From positions 92,165,795 to 92,229,794 of the forward strand of contig NC_134843.1 in the NCBI RefSeq assembly GCF_965363235.1: a DNA stretch of 64,000 nucleotides. Direction: 5' to 3'. The translations under genes were made by a program, and so were the position numbers. Of this stretch, positions 23,018 to 35,789 are shown piece by piece (the stretch's first letter is position 1; each line of letters begins with the position of its first letter). This DNA is from Mytilus galloprovincialis (taxonomy: Eukaryota > Mollusca > Bivalvia > Mytilida > Mytilidae). Below the pieces are notes generated by a model that made no database searches, was not told the origin of the DNA, and saw only the letters and a list, made by a program, of their open reading frames with translations.

Positions 23018-26000
23018 CTATAAAAAGAAAAAAAAAATTTAATACACTCAGCACAATACACAATTAGGAGAACATGAACTACAAGTATGTATTTGTTTAC
23101 TGTGAACTAGCTTTTGGTAACTGCGTTACTTTGTACCTATCTGTTTCCATATGACTTACAATTTAGTATTATGGTGTGATGTAGAGCTCAATCCGAGGAG
23201 AGCTCACGATATAAAAATCAGGATATGTGGTATTACTGAAAATGAGATAACTATACATCAGAGTCAAAACCTCGTGGGTGTAGCATCTATAGTTCATCAT
23301 AGAATTACGAGCTTTAACAAGAACCCACACCGTATAGTCAGCTTAAGAACGCCGCGACATGACCAAATTGTAAAATAATTCAAACGAGAAAACAAACGGC
23401 CGGATTTGTGACAAACCAAACGAAAAACTAACATGAAAGAGAGCAACCAACGACAAGTGCCTGACATGGGACAGACACACAAAAAATGTTGCGGGGTTTA
23501 ACGCGTTTTTTTTTTATCACTATACCATCAACCTTAAATGGGAAAGTGGTGTATCATCTCAACATAAGAACAAACTAAAAAGCAGTTTGAATTGGCAAGA
23601 CTCATTTAATTGGCACGAAACACAAAAAAAAAAACAACTAACATTAAGACAAAAGGCACAAAGAGCCAATCATAGAGTACAGACGGTTACTAAAAGCTAG
23701 TTCAAAACCAATTTCAACTAAAACATAAAGCATGTTCTCCAAGACTAAATCATCAATCCGCTGCATTGTAAATGTGCATGTTCCAAGCCAGGAGACTGTA
23801 GTGCAAGTGGTTGTCGTTGGTTGTCTGTCGTAATATTTGTCCGTTAATGTTGTAGTATTAATTATACTTAAATCTTATTTTGTTAATTGGTCTTTATGGA
23901 TATATGTCTCACTGGCATCAATACAACTCTTATTATTTTTAATTATACATTAATTTATTTAACAATGATATTTCTTTAGAACTTGATTTTCCTCTAATTC
24001 AATAGTACAAAATAGAAAAATAATCATTATAATATGTTGATGTACATAGGAATGTATGCACATGCGATAAATCAAAGTGAACAATAACTTAAAAAATTAA
24101 AACTGGACGAAGCACAACCTACGGACCTTAGTAGATTAACACATATCTGTTGTTGAAGATTGTAAATTGACTGTTGAATGTCATTTGATTTGTGTCTAAC
24201 GCTGTGTCGATTTCATTAAAGTTTTACCCACATTTATTTTTCGGCATAGAAATTAAATGCAATCGGTTACTTACTGAATAAATATTATTAGACTATTTTA
24301 TTTCATTATTCATTATTTAATTCCGTTGTGTTCCATTTGCATTTGCGTTTTTTTTAAACTTTATCATTCTTTAACACATGCGCAAAGTGATTTATCGATT
24401 CTAAACTTACTATCTTGGACAATTTCTGCTGCCTCTGTAATGAAAAATAGATATCTCAATTAACCGTGATGTTTTAATCTGTTCTCGAGAAAGAATTTAC
24501 AGAAACAAAAATACAATACTAGTTAACAATTGTTCAACGTTGATAAGGACCAGTTCTGTATTTTATCGCGTTTTGATAGAAAAAGTATGAACTCAAAATG
24601 CAAATAATCTATATGAAAATTAATGTACACTAACCCTTTTATTTTCCGAACATTTAATGGAACCTATCCTTGTTAAATGTGAAGTATATTTATTTCAATT
24701 CTGTGAATTTGCTTCAAATCGAAATAGGTTGAAACTTACGCCAAGATTTCTTCTGCATTCATTTTGATCGTTTTTATTCGCTGTGTTCTATCTTATTAAT
24801 AAATACATTTTACCTCTTTACATTTATATTAATATTATTATAGCAAAAATTTCGTTTTTTTTCGACTTTGATTATGCGGAAGTTGAATCATTTAGATGAT
24901 GTATACAACGTACCTCTTTTCTGTCTGTTGTGTTTGTTCACTGGCGTAACTTCAGCATACAGTGTCGTGTAGTCTTTACAAAACGATGCAAGCTTTTCTC
25001 CTGCTAAAGCTTTGACCTCATCATATAACATTTTTGCAGGAACAATCTTTAGGAAATGGTCATGGACTTCAGTAGTAACACCCTGTGAAATTATAAAACA
25101 AAATGGAGTAACTAAAATATTGAACTAAATTCGGAAACGAGAAGTAAAAAAAACCTGACACTTTCGAACGTTCGAATATATTGACCAACGGAACGACTGG
25201 AAACTAACTGTCATAAACTTGACTTCGTACAGGGATTTCCAAATACATCAATATATATATGTAAGATTACATAAGTTTTTCTGTAATCATATATTTTGTT
25301 ATAAAGTTAAAACAAACTGAAAATGGAAAACTTTATTTCAAATATGAACAGAAATAGTTGTGTTAATAAAAGGCATACGATTATAAGTAAACTTACAATT
25401 CTGTACTTTTCGTCTGTTCCAATAGGAACGGGTGTTTTTGTTAAAATACACGCTTTCCTGTTGATATTTTTCAGCACTCCATAACCCTGAAATATCAATG
25501 ACAATTTTTCCTTTAAGTACTATGTTTCTACACGTTGAATTCCCAAAGACATCGTATTTATGATGTTCTCCTTATAAACATAACGGACGTTTGAAGTGAA
25601 TGACATAAAATGATTTATTATTGTTTTTTAATGAATTAATAATATAAAGATTGATATAGGATCATGTCCTATTTATGTTTCGACAGAAATTCATATGTGT
25701 TCTTCTAATCTGATGAAGAGTGTGAATGTGAGCACATTAATCGACAGTAAGTATGTGAAGTTTGTGGGTCGATATTCCATCAAACAGTTAGTATTCTCTA
25801 GGGTACTACTTTCGAACCGCTAAAGTGCTGCATAGCACGGTTAAAAAAATAATTACTGAAATCTACACTACGTCAGTTTTATGACCGATCCGCAGTGCCT
25901 GTATCTCAACAATTTGATTCATTCTTTTGGCAGGGAATATGAGCCAGTATCCCAATGCAACAAAAATGGCTATCGAAATGGGTATATATGTTTAATTCAG

Positions 26001-29000
26001 ATCACTTCAGTATAATATAAACGCACCAGGATTAAAATTTTGTACGCCAAATGCGCGTTTCGTCTACAAAAGACTCATCAGTGACGCACGAAAACAAAAA
26101 GTTGAAAAGGCCAAATAAAGTCCGAAGTTGAAAAACATTGAGGACCAAAATTTTATATTTACGCCAGACTCGCGTTTCGTCTACAAAAGACTCATCAGTG
26201 ACGCTCGAATCAAAAAATAAATAATTGTTATTCGGGCTTCACAAGGAATATTAATATTGGTTCATATTCTGTGTCAGTTTTCTATATCCTCTTAACCAGA
26301 TGGCCAAGGATTAAAATCAGTGACGTGAAATATGAGCCCATACACCCAGTAAAGATTCAGAATAACATGTATTATTCCACTGTTTATACATATTGATAGT
26401 TGAAACAATATTTGATCGGTTGAGACTATCCCACGTGTCATTGAACAAATCTTCATATTCCCCTCTGAAATGTCAGGACTTCATCGTGCGACGTCACGTG
26501 CGGTTAATGTACATAACGTTTGGAACGTTTTAAATAGCGATAGCAAAAATCATTATCGTGTTCAAATTTATTTCAGACGTTAAAACAAAAAAGACTTATA
26601 TAATTAACTTTTGGTCCGTACTGTTTATCAATGTGTATGTCGTGTTTAGTTATATAAACAAGCGGATAAAAAAATGTATGCAAACTAATATTCTATGTTC
26701 AGGTGGTAAACAAAGCAGAGGCAGTGGAATAAAACATTCATTTCCCTTGGCCTCGGGAGATATAAAGATTTGCTCACCCTCGAAAAATCATATTTCCCTC
26801 GGGTGAACAAATCTTCATATCTTCCTCAGTCACGGGAAATAAATGTATATTATTCCACTGCATGTTGATTTTGATAGCGAAATCAACATTTGATTGGTTG
26901 AAAATATCCCACGTGACGTCGAATTAAACTTTATATTTCCTTCTGAGTATCATATTCACCTCTGAATGTCGGGATTGCCTTGTGCGACGTTACACGCGGT
27001 TAATGTTTTAAAACGTTTTTGTCGTTTTTTAAAGATAGTATAGTGATTTGGTTTTTAAAAATCATTTCAGATCTAAAAAAAAACAGAAAAGATTAAATTT
27101 ACTCTAATTAACTCATAATCTGAACTGATTATCATTGTGTATGTTGTGTTTAGTTAAAAAAACACAAACGGATAAGAAAACGATTATGTAAATTAATATC
27201 TTATGTTCATAATAAAAAAAAAATATAGGCAGTGGAATAAAACATTCATTTCCCTTGGCTTAGGGAGATATGAAGATTTTCTACCCTCTAAAAGTCATTT
27301 TTCCCTCAGGCGATGACCTCGTGAAATATGATTTTTCTTGGGTGAGCAAATCTTCATATCTCCCTCAGGCACGGGAAATAAATGTATACTATTTTGATTT
27401 TCAATATTTTGATACTGTTGCCTTTAATTTACATTATATCTAATATATAAACATTGTATGTGTATCTTAATTCTTATAATAATTGCAAAACTGCGGTGCT
27501 TACCGTGTTATAGTCATGGAAATTGACTGTAGGAATACCATTCTTGTATTTAGAAACATCGCCAATGACTGCAATGACAGTTTTGTCTTCAATATCATGC
27601 ATAACATCCATATGTATTTCTCGACCCTGATGATCAGTTTCAATCAAGTGATTGACCTATGAAACAAACAGATACTATATATTCCAGTGATTATAAATAA
27701 AGGAAAACTAAATAACGTATCTGAATTTAGCGTATCGTAATCAAAGATATAAAAAACGCAATTCATTGAATATGAATAGAATTTTTAAAAAGGTATGAAC
27801 GATTTTATCATTTGACTAATATGTCCTACAAAACTAGTTCTAACCCACGATTTCTTCGAAAAATGTCTCTACCAGTTCATGACAGATGAATTCCATTTGT
27901 TCCGTTTGTTGATATAGTCGAGAGTTTGAATTCGTTAGGTTTTATGGACTTTCCTCATTTTGAATTTACCTTGGAGTTAGATAGTATATATATAGTGTGT
28001 TTTAAAAGTAATTGGTGAAATAAGCTACATGTATGGTTTAAATACAACCATCTATTGTTCAAATTGAATATTTTCTGTTCGTACATGATAGTCACTCATA
28101 TGATATTACCAAAAATAGAAAATACAAGGAAATAAGATGTACAACTGAAACATCTAGATGATCATAGTAATACATATTCGCCCCAGTTGACAAATTGTCA
28201 AATGCAATCAGATGTTCCTGTGCTCGACATATAGGTTTGATTTTCTTCGAATGTATCTATTCATAACAAGGTGATTTCAAAACATCTTTCAGATGTTTCT
28301 AAGTTTTGAAATATTCCGTGTGAACTTTGAGGCTATAACAACAGTATGTTGACGTTTAGAACTAGTACAACAAATTTATATTTTAAAGCTTAAAAAGGAC
28401 ACAAAACTGTGATTATTAACTTTCTTTAAATCAGATTAAACTACATAAGTATTTTTTTTTTTTACGTTTTCATCAGGAAGTAAATAAAAAACTCTTCAAA
28501 TCAACACATAGCGGAAGTCAAACTGTGTTTTAACTTATCTCTGCATATTGATTTATTTTGCCTAAGTGAGCGAATGTTTTTATATTATTCATGAAAATGA
28601 CACTGGTATATATAATATGAATAGATGATTTTTTTTTGATAAAAGTGTAGAAATCCTTATTTTCCATTGTATTATTATCTGTTAATTTTATATTAATTTC
28701 TACGAAAATAGATACTCAAACACACACAATTATACCTACATTATTACTTTACATGTAGCAAATATAGTTTTGAGTACACTTAAACGTTAAGTTTAAACTT
28801 CTTGTAAATTGATTATCCCTTAATCAATTAATGTTTTAATACCTCTTAATCTGTTACAAATTATTCAACCTATGCCAACATTTTTTCATACAATTTAATA
28901 CCAAAATTTCAAAATGTTGGCATAGGTTGAATGAACCTTCGACGCAAACCTACCAAAACATACTTAATGTGTCGTAATGCTTCAAAAGCATTGTATCGCA

Positions 29001-29334
29001 CAGTATAAGAATATTAAAAATAACATTTAGGATCTTCAATATTCAAAATTTACTTAGTTTCAACTAATTTTGATTCAAACACAATGAGAGAAAGAAACTG
29101 TCCGGAACTCTTTTAAAATTTTCAGTATTTAGGCATTATAATCAAAATTCTAACAAAAAGGTAGAAAGGTAAAACCCTCATTCATTATACATCAAAATAT
29201 ATAAGCAGTCGGGAAAGTTATTGAAAACTTATGAAGAGTAGGTAAAAATAATAGAAAATGAAAGTGATACTTACTTCTGGTGTAGATTTCACGTACACAA
29301 CCATCAGTGTAAGTATTCCAATTGCAATGTTCAT
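22935..29334 (-). CDS. BRICHOS-domain secreted precursor, copy C (intact)
   Basis: Predicted 192-residue secreted precursor from six minus-strand exons: 29334..29275, 27656..27504, 25486..25397, 25082..24914, 24434..24411 and 23017..22935. All have GT..AG junctions and the phases are consistent (0,0,0,1,1). Residues 1-20 are a signal peptide (MNIAIGILTLMVVYVKSTPE). Residues 21-60 are a linker and an N-terminal strand region. The BRICHOS domain then follows, with VNFHDYNTGYGVL around Asp68, KACIL (Cys84) and FCKDYTTLYAEV (Cys136). These are the Asp and two Cys conserved in the family, in gastrokine-like spacing. RQKR at 154-157 is a furin-type site. The released tail (158-192) has NNWCVFSSC and an Ala-rich end. 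BRICHOS domains of secreted precursors act as chaperones for an aggregation-prone segment in the secretory pathway, and by analogy the client here would be this tail. No orthologue is recognised by name. Confidence 0.85.
23320..23720 (-). repeat. Interspersed repeat (full copy at 53,905), in copy C intron 5
   Basis: Contains AACAAACGGCCGG, CGACAAGTGCCTGACATGGG and AAACTAAAAAGCAGTTTGAA. The block matches, with divergence, the repeat at 53,905-54,490 and partial copies at 19,330-19,660 and 35,795-36,150. It is non-coding. Confidence 0.55.
26025..26215 (-). repeat. Two head-to-tail SINE-like CGCGTTTCGTCTAC units
   Basis: The block GCGTTTCGTCTACAAAAGAC followed by TCATCAGTGACGC occurs twice, near 26,055 and 26,170. 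It is a partial tandem copy of the repeat described at 6,805. It lies in intron 2 of copy C. Confidence 0.7.
26346..27400. repeat. ~480-bp tandem duplication in copy C intron 2
   Basis: Two long units with an offset of about 478 bp (ATTATTCCAC at 26,371 and 26,849) plus a partial third that starts near 27,385. Both share a CCCACGTG box, a GTGCGACGT box, TAAAACGTTT and a Gly/Ser-rich stretch reading GGCAGTGGAATAAAACATTC. Short opposed blocks AAGATTTGCTCACCC and GGGTGAACAAATCTTC give internal hairpins. It has no coding capacity. Confidence 0.7.
28864..28931. repeat. 21-bp-arm hairpin in copy C intron 1
   Basis: A perfect inverted repeat: arms 28864..28884 and 28911..28931 (containing CAACCTATGCCAACATT) around a 26-base loop. 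Its role is unknown, and it may be the remnant of a small foldback element. Confidence 0.75.
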
Positions 29335-29579
29335 GGTTCCGTAGAATTTTTGGAACAGCTATAATAAAAAAAAGTGTTTATATATTTTGTCAAATAATTT
29401 TTTATTTTTTTTTTTTTTTTTGAAACAGTCGAAAAACAAGATTTAACGATTATTAAATGCAATATATATTTATATATAATGACTACATCACAAAAAAGTA
29501 AATTCATAATGAGTTTACTTACAGTATTTCCCAGTTGCTTTTTTTCAAAACGATATTTAATTTTACCCGTGATGTGCTC

Positions 29580-29586
29580 TTTTATA
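29580..29586 (-). promoter_or_regulatory. TATA box of BRICHOS copy C
   Basis: TATAAAA within GCATATAAAAGAGCAC on the minus strand. The non-coding first exon ends at 29,523 with donor GTAAGT, the next acceptor is ATTATAG near 29,358, and the start codon is at 29,334. Upstream of the box the sequence is much more diverged from copies A and B than the exons are. Confidence 0.65.
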
Positions 29587-29844
29587 TGCTTCTAATGCCG
29601 GATTTCAAATTTCTAAAAAATCTCATTTTCTTCAGTGGGGAATCTACCTTTTGAATTTGTCTTGTTTTCTGAGATGTACTAAAGAATTCAGGATGTGTTT
29701 TGTTGATCGCTCTGCATGATAAAGAATATTATTTGTTTACAGCCTCAAAAAGTCGGTCAATAAACTCCCAACGACACACAACTGTTCTAACTACCCAGGA
29801 GGATATCATTTCTAGCATAGTTGAACAACAGGAAATATACAAAT

Positions 29845-29847
<3 letters not shown>

Positions 29848-29888
<41 letters not shown>

Positions 29889-30110
29889 ATAACAAATACG
29901 ACGCAAGTACCGTATTTATGTCTAGGGCCAGCTGGAGCCCGCCTCCGGGTGCAGGATTTTCTCGCTGTGTTGAAGATCCATTGGTGGCCTTCGGCTGTTT
30001 TTTTTTTGCTCTTTGGTTGGGTTGTTGTCTCTTTGACACATTCCCAATTTCCATTCTCAATTTTATTAACTAGAGAAACAATTTTTGAATGTCCTTTCTA
30101 AAGGCCTTAA
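29848..30110 (-). repeat. Poly(A)-bearing interspersed repeat (GAGAATGGAAA family)
   Basis: A run of about 40 A near 29,848-29,887 is followed by GGGCCAGCTGGAGCCCGCC, the GATCCATTGGTGGCC block and TTGTTGTCTCTTTGACACAT. Read on the minus strand it matches the repeats at 36,435-36,540 and 55,180-55,330. The reading frames across it are repeat-derived. Confidence 0.65.
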
Positions 30111-33100
30111 TAAAGAGTATTCAAAACTATACTTTAGATTTTTAAAAGAAATGGTTTTTGCTCTGTATGTCTTAACAGCCGTGGATTCCATACACTGACT
30201 GGACATAAGTGGTCTGAGTTAATTCTTTTTACTCTTTTATTTTCAGTGGTTAAATGTTCGTTTGTCATTCTTTGGCCAGTTCCTTCAAAAGGTAATGCAA
30301 TTAACAAAATCAAGGTTTTTTTTTTAATAACTTGTATTATCAATTTGTTGTAAAAAAAATAATCATCGGACACCTGTCTGAGGAACAACTCTTTCACGTT
30401 AGGCGAAATAAAAAGTGTTTTACTTCAATAGATAACTACTTATAGTAATGATTATGACAAGTGTCAAAATCGAACTTGGGGTTTGTTATTCAGGTCAGGA
30501 TCATAATTTTTTAATAGCTTGTTGTTGTTTTTTTCTTTTCTTTCTTTTTTGCCTTTCGTTATCCTTTCTTTTTGAATGATTGTTTTTTAATTGTCATGTA
30601 CAATTTAATCTTGACATTCATACCACATCTTCTTATATCTATTAATATACAGCAAGGGCAGCTAATTAAAGAAGTATAGTAAGTTATAGTTTCAAATTCT
30701 GAATAATAACTTATCAAATGCGGTAAATAAATGGATTAAATGAATAATCGTCTCTCGTAATTAGGTCTTTCCATTTTCCTGTGGAAAGACCTAATATTGT
30801 ATTTCTTCTGATTATTATTTTTTTTTCCGCTACATTCTGAAATTTTTGTTTCGCAATATGTCGCTTAGATATTTCTCATATGGTGTCGTATAGTTCATGC
30901 GCTTTTAAATTTCACCCTGCTAAGACGAACAATTTTCTTTGTGAAAGTTATCTCCCCACACTGTTTTCCTTGTGCCTACATCTCCTCCGTAACCGTAAAA
31001 TGAAAGCGACAAATTTATTTTATAAAATTGTTCGTTATAATGACGTTATATCCTTAGCATGATTTGTTCTATTTTGACCGAAGCAATATGAACGCTCTAT
31101 ATGAGAGTTATTTCCCCTTATGCATTCAATATAAGTGATATGCATTTCTATCTTATAAACCATAGGTAATACAGACCTAGAATCACTTGATTTGAGGTCC
31201 TTGGTACAAAAAAAAATTAAAAAATAGGGCAAGGTCAAAGGTCAAGGTCATATTCCAAATTTGAATTTGGCTTATTTTCAATTATTTCCAAAAACCGTAT
31301 AAGACATCAATAAATTATTTTTACTAAATTGTTAGTTACGACATGTCGTAACATATGCTTACAAGGGTACGCAGAACGTAAAAGGGAGTTTTCTCCCTTC
31401 TTGTATTTAAAGGTACACGTATGGTGATATAACTCATTAACCATATATAATTAAGACCTACAGTCTTTTGATTTAAGGTCCTTGGTTTATGACCTTCAAA
31501 TTAATCTCAAGGTCATAACTTAATTTGATGTTCTAGATTTTGACCTTTGCTTTTACCTCATATGTATACATGATAAAGACATGAGACATTTGGCAATAGG
31601 TATCAAACCATCTAACCTTGAAAAAATAACCGGAAGTGACCTTGTGTAAACCGGAAGTAGCTATTTTTTGTACTTTATTAGTATAAAAGTATATAGAACC
31701 AGATATTTTTGGAATCAGTGTCAAGTAAATATTCAAATATAATCGGAGTTAACATTTTTCAAACCGAAAGTAACAAATTATCCTCCATATTTAAAAATAT
31801 TGTATAGAAACCATATATTTTTGGAATCAGCGTACAATAAGCTATCATTCGACGATTAAAATGACACTTTAAACTTAATTTTACTACTTTCATATGAAAA
31901 TACATTGTTTTGTGTGGAAAGACCTTCAATTGTTCTCTGAACAATTGGTTTTTAATTATATATGAATGGCTTTTACATATTTGCAATTTGTTTTAATCAA
32001 TGTGGTATGTATTGGTTTGTTAATAGTTAGATGTTAATAAAATATGGAATTGGATTATTTATTTTTAGGTTGCAATCAACATGTTTGTCTCTTTAAAGCA
32101 TTTGAGAATGTATGTTGTAAACAAACATGGAATACAAAAAGTTAAAAATAGATTATAAACAAACATGTTGTCTTTAATCAGCTGCAACAGTGTGCACGTG
32201 CAGAAAATCGATTGTTCCACTTCACATGCCGCATCTGTCTTTGAATTCTTTATTGCTAATTTTGTTAATGGTTTTTTGTTGTGTTCGGATTTTATTTTCG
32301 TCTATTTCTTGTTTTTGAAACAAAAAAATGAAAACATTCTTTGTTTGTGGTGAATGACAAATCGCTTATTTGAGGTTCTGATTTGAGTATACGTTGTTCA
32401 TGTTGTATACAGGAAAGAGGATAGATAGAAGGAAAAAGAATAGAGAAAAATGGACAAAAAAAGAAAGCTACTATCATATTGCTATGTACGCAATTGTATC
32501 GTTGATAATAGAGATACATTGATAGTCTTGTTCCGACGGTTATATATGATCTTTCCTAATAGTCAAGAAGCTAAATGCTGATATTGAAATAGAACCAATG
32601 CTGTGTCACTCTTGATCTGATTAGTTAGTATCATTAATACACGTAAACACACATAATATATAGCTTAAATATATTTAGAATTTCGTATTATTTAAAAAGT
32701 ACCTTTTTTTTAAACCTAAGTTTGAAAGAAAGTTACATACAGAAATATATTCGTTCGCCTTTGGGATTGATCTACTTCTATATTGATAAGAATTACAGAA
32801 AATCTTATTACAAAATATATCAGTTGTGGGGAATTTACCGTTCAATGTAATCTTAGTTTTGAGATGCACTTGAGAATGTAAGAAATGTTTTTTTGATTAT
32901 TCTGAAACCGGATACCGAACGATAAAAAATGCACTTCGGGAAACTACAAATTAAACTTTGTTGTCTTTCTTGATGATTTTACGGAAAAGACACTCCTCGT
33001 TGAGAAAAGCTATTCATGAATAATTCAACAATAGGAGGTAAAGAATCTTTAAACCACTACGAACCATTTATTTGAACTTTTAATATTAATGCACTAGTTA

Positions 33101-33890
33101 AGAAGCTTGTATATATCCTACAATGCATGACAGTTGTGCTGCTCCTATATTTTTCACATGAACTCCTATTTAAAAATAGGCATAGATATTATGTAAAGTT
33201 TTGTTCGAGAAGTTGCAAACAATTTATAACTTTGATTGATTTCTTCATTACTAGAAAACTGAATTTGAACCTCCCCCTTATTTTTTTTCAAAAAGGCAAT
33301 GTTTAGATCAAAAACAATAACACAACTATACAAAGACAAATCTAAAAAGGACAAAGATATAAAAAATCGCAAATAAATCTCAATTTCGGTTTATTTCTAA
33401 AATGTATATGAACAGTTTATAACAATAATTTCAAATGATTATTATGAAGGAGCAAGTACGCAAGTTGGGGGTCAAAGTGCATGTCTGTTGATTTTGTAAT
33501 CCCGCCATGCACTGTTACAATGGTTATTGTACTTTAAAATATTTATTTCCGTGGGTGTCCGTTCTGCAGCTATTTGCGGCCAAGGTACAAGTCCGTGGAT
33601 CTAAGAATGTACGCACTGCTACTGTTGTTTAAAACAAACATCTTCTCCTAGAGATGTTTAAATAATAAAATGGCATTGGATATTGCCAAATAACAAACTT
33701 ATCGAAATCTTAGTTACTGTAGTTATTTAGTACCTTGTTAATGGCACCTTTAAACACTCAAATCGTTAGATAATCTTAATGGGCCTGGTCATAAAAAACT
33801 TAAATATCTACCATTACGTAATGTACAACCCTCGTCCTAAAGAGATACAGGAAGTGTTTCATTGACTTCCTCGCTCGCTCGCTCACTTTA
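30111..33890. other. Gene-free AT-rich stretch with a GGAAAGACCT-bordered repeat
   Basis: I see no gene. At about 30,764-30,795 AGGTCTTTCC and GGAAAGACCT form a hairpin. GGAAAGACCT recurs at about 31,917, and between the two are repeated phrases such as GGTCCTTGGT and AAGGTCAAGGTCAT. This suggests one interspersed repeat of roughly 1.2 kb (30,764-31,950). The rest is anonymous. Confidence 0.45.
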
Positions 33891-33896
33891 TTACGT

Positions 33897-34870
33897 TTTA
33901 ATAAGATATGTACAACAGATTGATAACATGTACAATAGTTTATAGAATATGTACAATATATTATAGATAGAATACGTACAATAGGTTATATAATATGTAC
34001 AATAGGTTATAGAAAATATACAATATGTTATAGAAAATGTACAATAGGTTATAAAAAATGTACAATAGGTTATAAAAAATTAACAATTGGATATATGGTA
34101 TGTACGATAAGTTATAGAAAATATATAATAAGTTATGGAAAATAAACATTCAGCTATAAAAATGTACAATATGTTATAGAAAATGTACAATCGGTTATAG
34201 AAAATGAACAATTGGATATAAACGCCATAGAAAATATACAATAGGTTATGGAAAATGAACAATCAGCTATAAAAAATGTACAATATGTTATAGAACATGT
34301 ACAATAGGTTCCAGAAAATGAACAAAAGGTTATAGAAAATGTACAATAGGTTATAGAAATATACAATAGGTTATGGAAAATAAACAATCAGCTATTAAAA
34401 ATGCACAATATGTTATAGAAAGTGTACAATAGGTTATAGAAAATGTATAATAGGCTATAAAAAATTAATAAAAGGTTATAGAAAATGAATAAAAGGTTAT
34501 AGAAAATGAACAAAAGGTTATAGAAAATGTACAAAAGGTTATAGAAAATGTACATAAGGTTATACAAAATGAACACTAGGCTATGAAAATGTACAATAGG
34601 TTATGGAAAATGATCAATCAGTTACAAAAAAATGTACAATATGTTATAGAAACTGTACAATAGGTTATAGCAAATGAACAATTGGATATAAACGCCATAG
34701 AAAATGTACAATAGGTTATAGAAAATGAACAATATGTTATAGAAAATGTACATAAGGTTATAGAAAATGAACAATAGGCTATAAAAAATTGTACAATGGG
34801 TTATAGAAAATGTACAATAGGTTACATAGCATGCACAATAGGCTATTGAAAAATGTACAATGATTTATAA
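33897..34870. repeat. 21-bp minisatellite (~45 units)
   Basis: Units close to AGAAAATGTACAATAGGTTAT repeat with few length changes, and variants have GAACAATTGGATATA or AATCAGCTATAA. The period is a multiple of three, so all minus-strand frames stay open in stretches and read as Tyr/Phe/Leu/Ile-rich repeats. These are not taken as genes. A higher-order pattern is visible: TTGGATATAAACGCCATAG occurs at about 34,213 and 34,682. Confidence 0.9.
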
Positions 34871-35789
34871 AATAGTCATAAATTATACTGTATTACGCAT
34901 GCTCATAAAAAAGCGGAGGGTTTGTATCAATATTGATGCTGAACGTTTTAATTGCATTTCATTAAAGAATTTTACATTAAAATATTAACTTTTACTTAAA
35001 TCAGTTCCTTCTGATAGCACAAAACAAAGCAATGACGTGAAAACTAACTTATAACAAATTAATCCTCCCATAAATATATGGAATTCAGAAAGATTTTTAT
35101 GGATGTACAAATGGCATTTCTAATTTCAGATATATTTAAATCAATAAAAATATCCAAATTAACAAAAAGCAATAGAAATATACTTTTTTAAGGGGTTTCC
35201 TATAGAAATATTTAATTAAATTTATAAACAGAGATATTTCATGCCTCGAATATGTTATGCAAGCTATAGTATATGTTCAATGTCCACACAATGAAAGATA
35301 CATTTAACTTATCGAATCTTTTTTTACGTTGGCAAAATTTAAACCAGGCACAATTCACTATATTAATGTTATTAAAATCTTTATAAATATATTTTTTTTT
35401 CTCTTAACACCATCTTTGATAAGAATTCTCCATATTTATCAATAGGTTTGCCTCAAAACCTAAGTTTTTAAAACTTTTTTGAAAATGTTATCTCCACTCT
35501 ATCATAAGAAGGATTCACACTATACTTTTAAGTTCATAACAGCCATTGTACAGATTGTATACATGTAAGTTTTATATTTTTATAGTAACTTTATCACGGC
35601 ATTGTCAGTTTCACTTCGATGTATGAGCTTCGAATATATTTACCGTCCAGGAACACAAGTCCCGGGGTGTTGTACCGTTTCTGAACACAATCCCGTTACC
35701 GGAAGAAGAAGAAGAGCGTATACTGTTAGCGAAAGCTAGTTCAAAGCCAATTTCAACTTATACATAAACCATGTATCACCGAATGCGAC

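Noticed and set aside
29700-30101. 133-codon frame with a poly-Lys block
   Set aside because: The Lys block is a poly(A) run and the rest is the GAGAATGGAAA-family repeat, found at two or more other places.
33961-34576. Several overlapping minus-strand frames rich in Tyr-Ile-Phe-Tyr-Asn-Leu repeats
   Set aside because: They are translations of the 21-bp minisatellite, with no promoter, splice or domain evidence.
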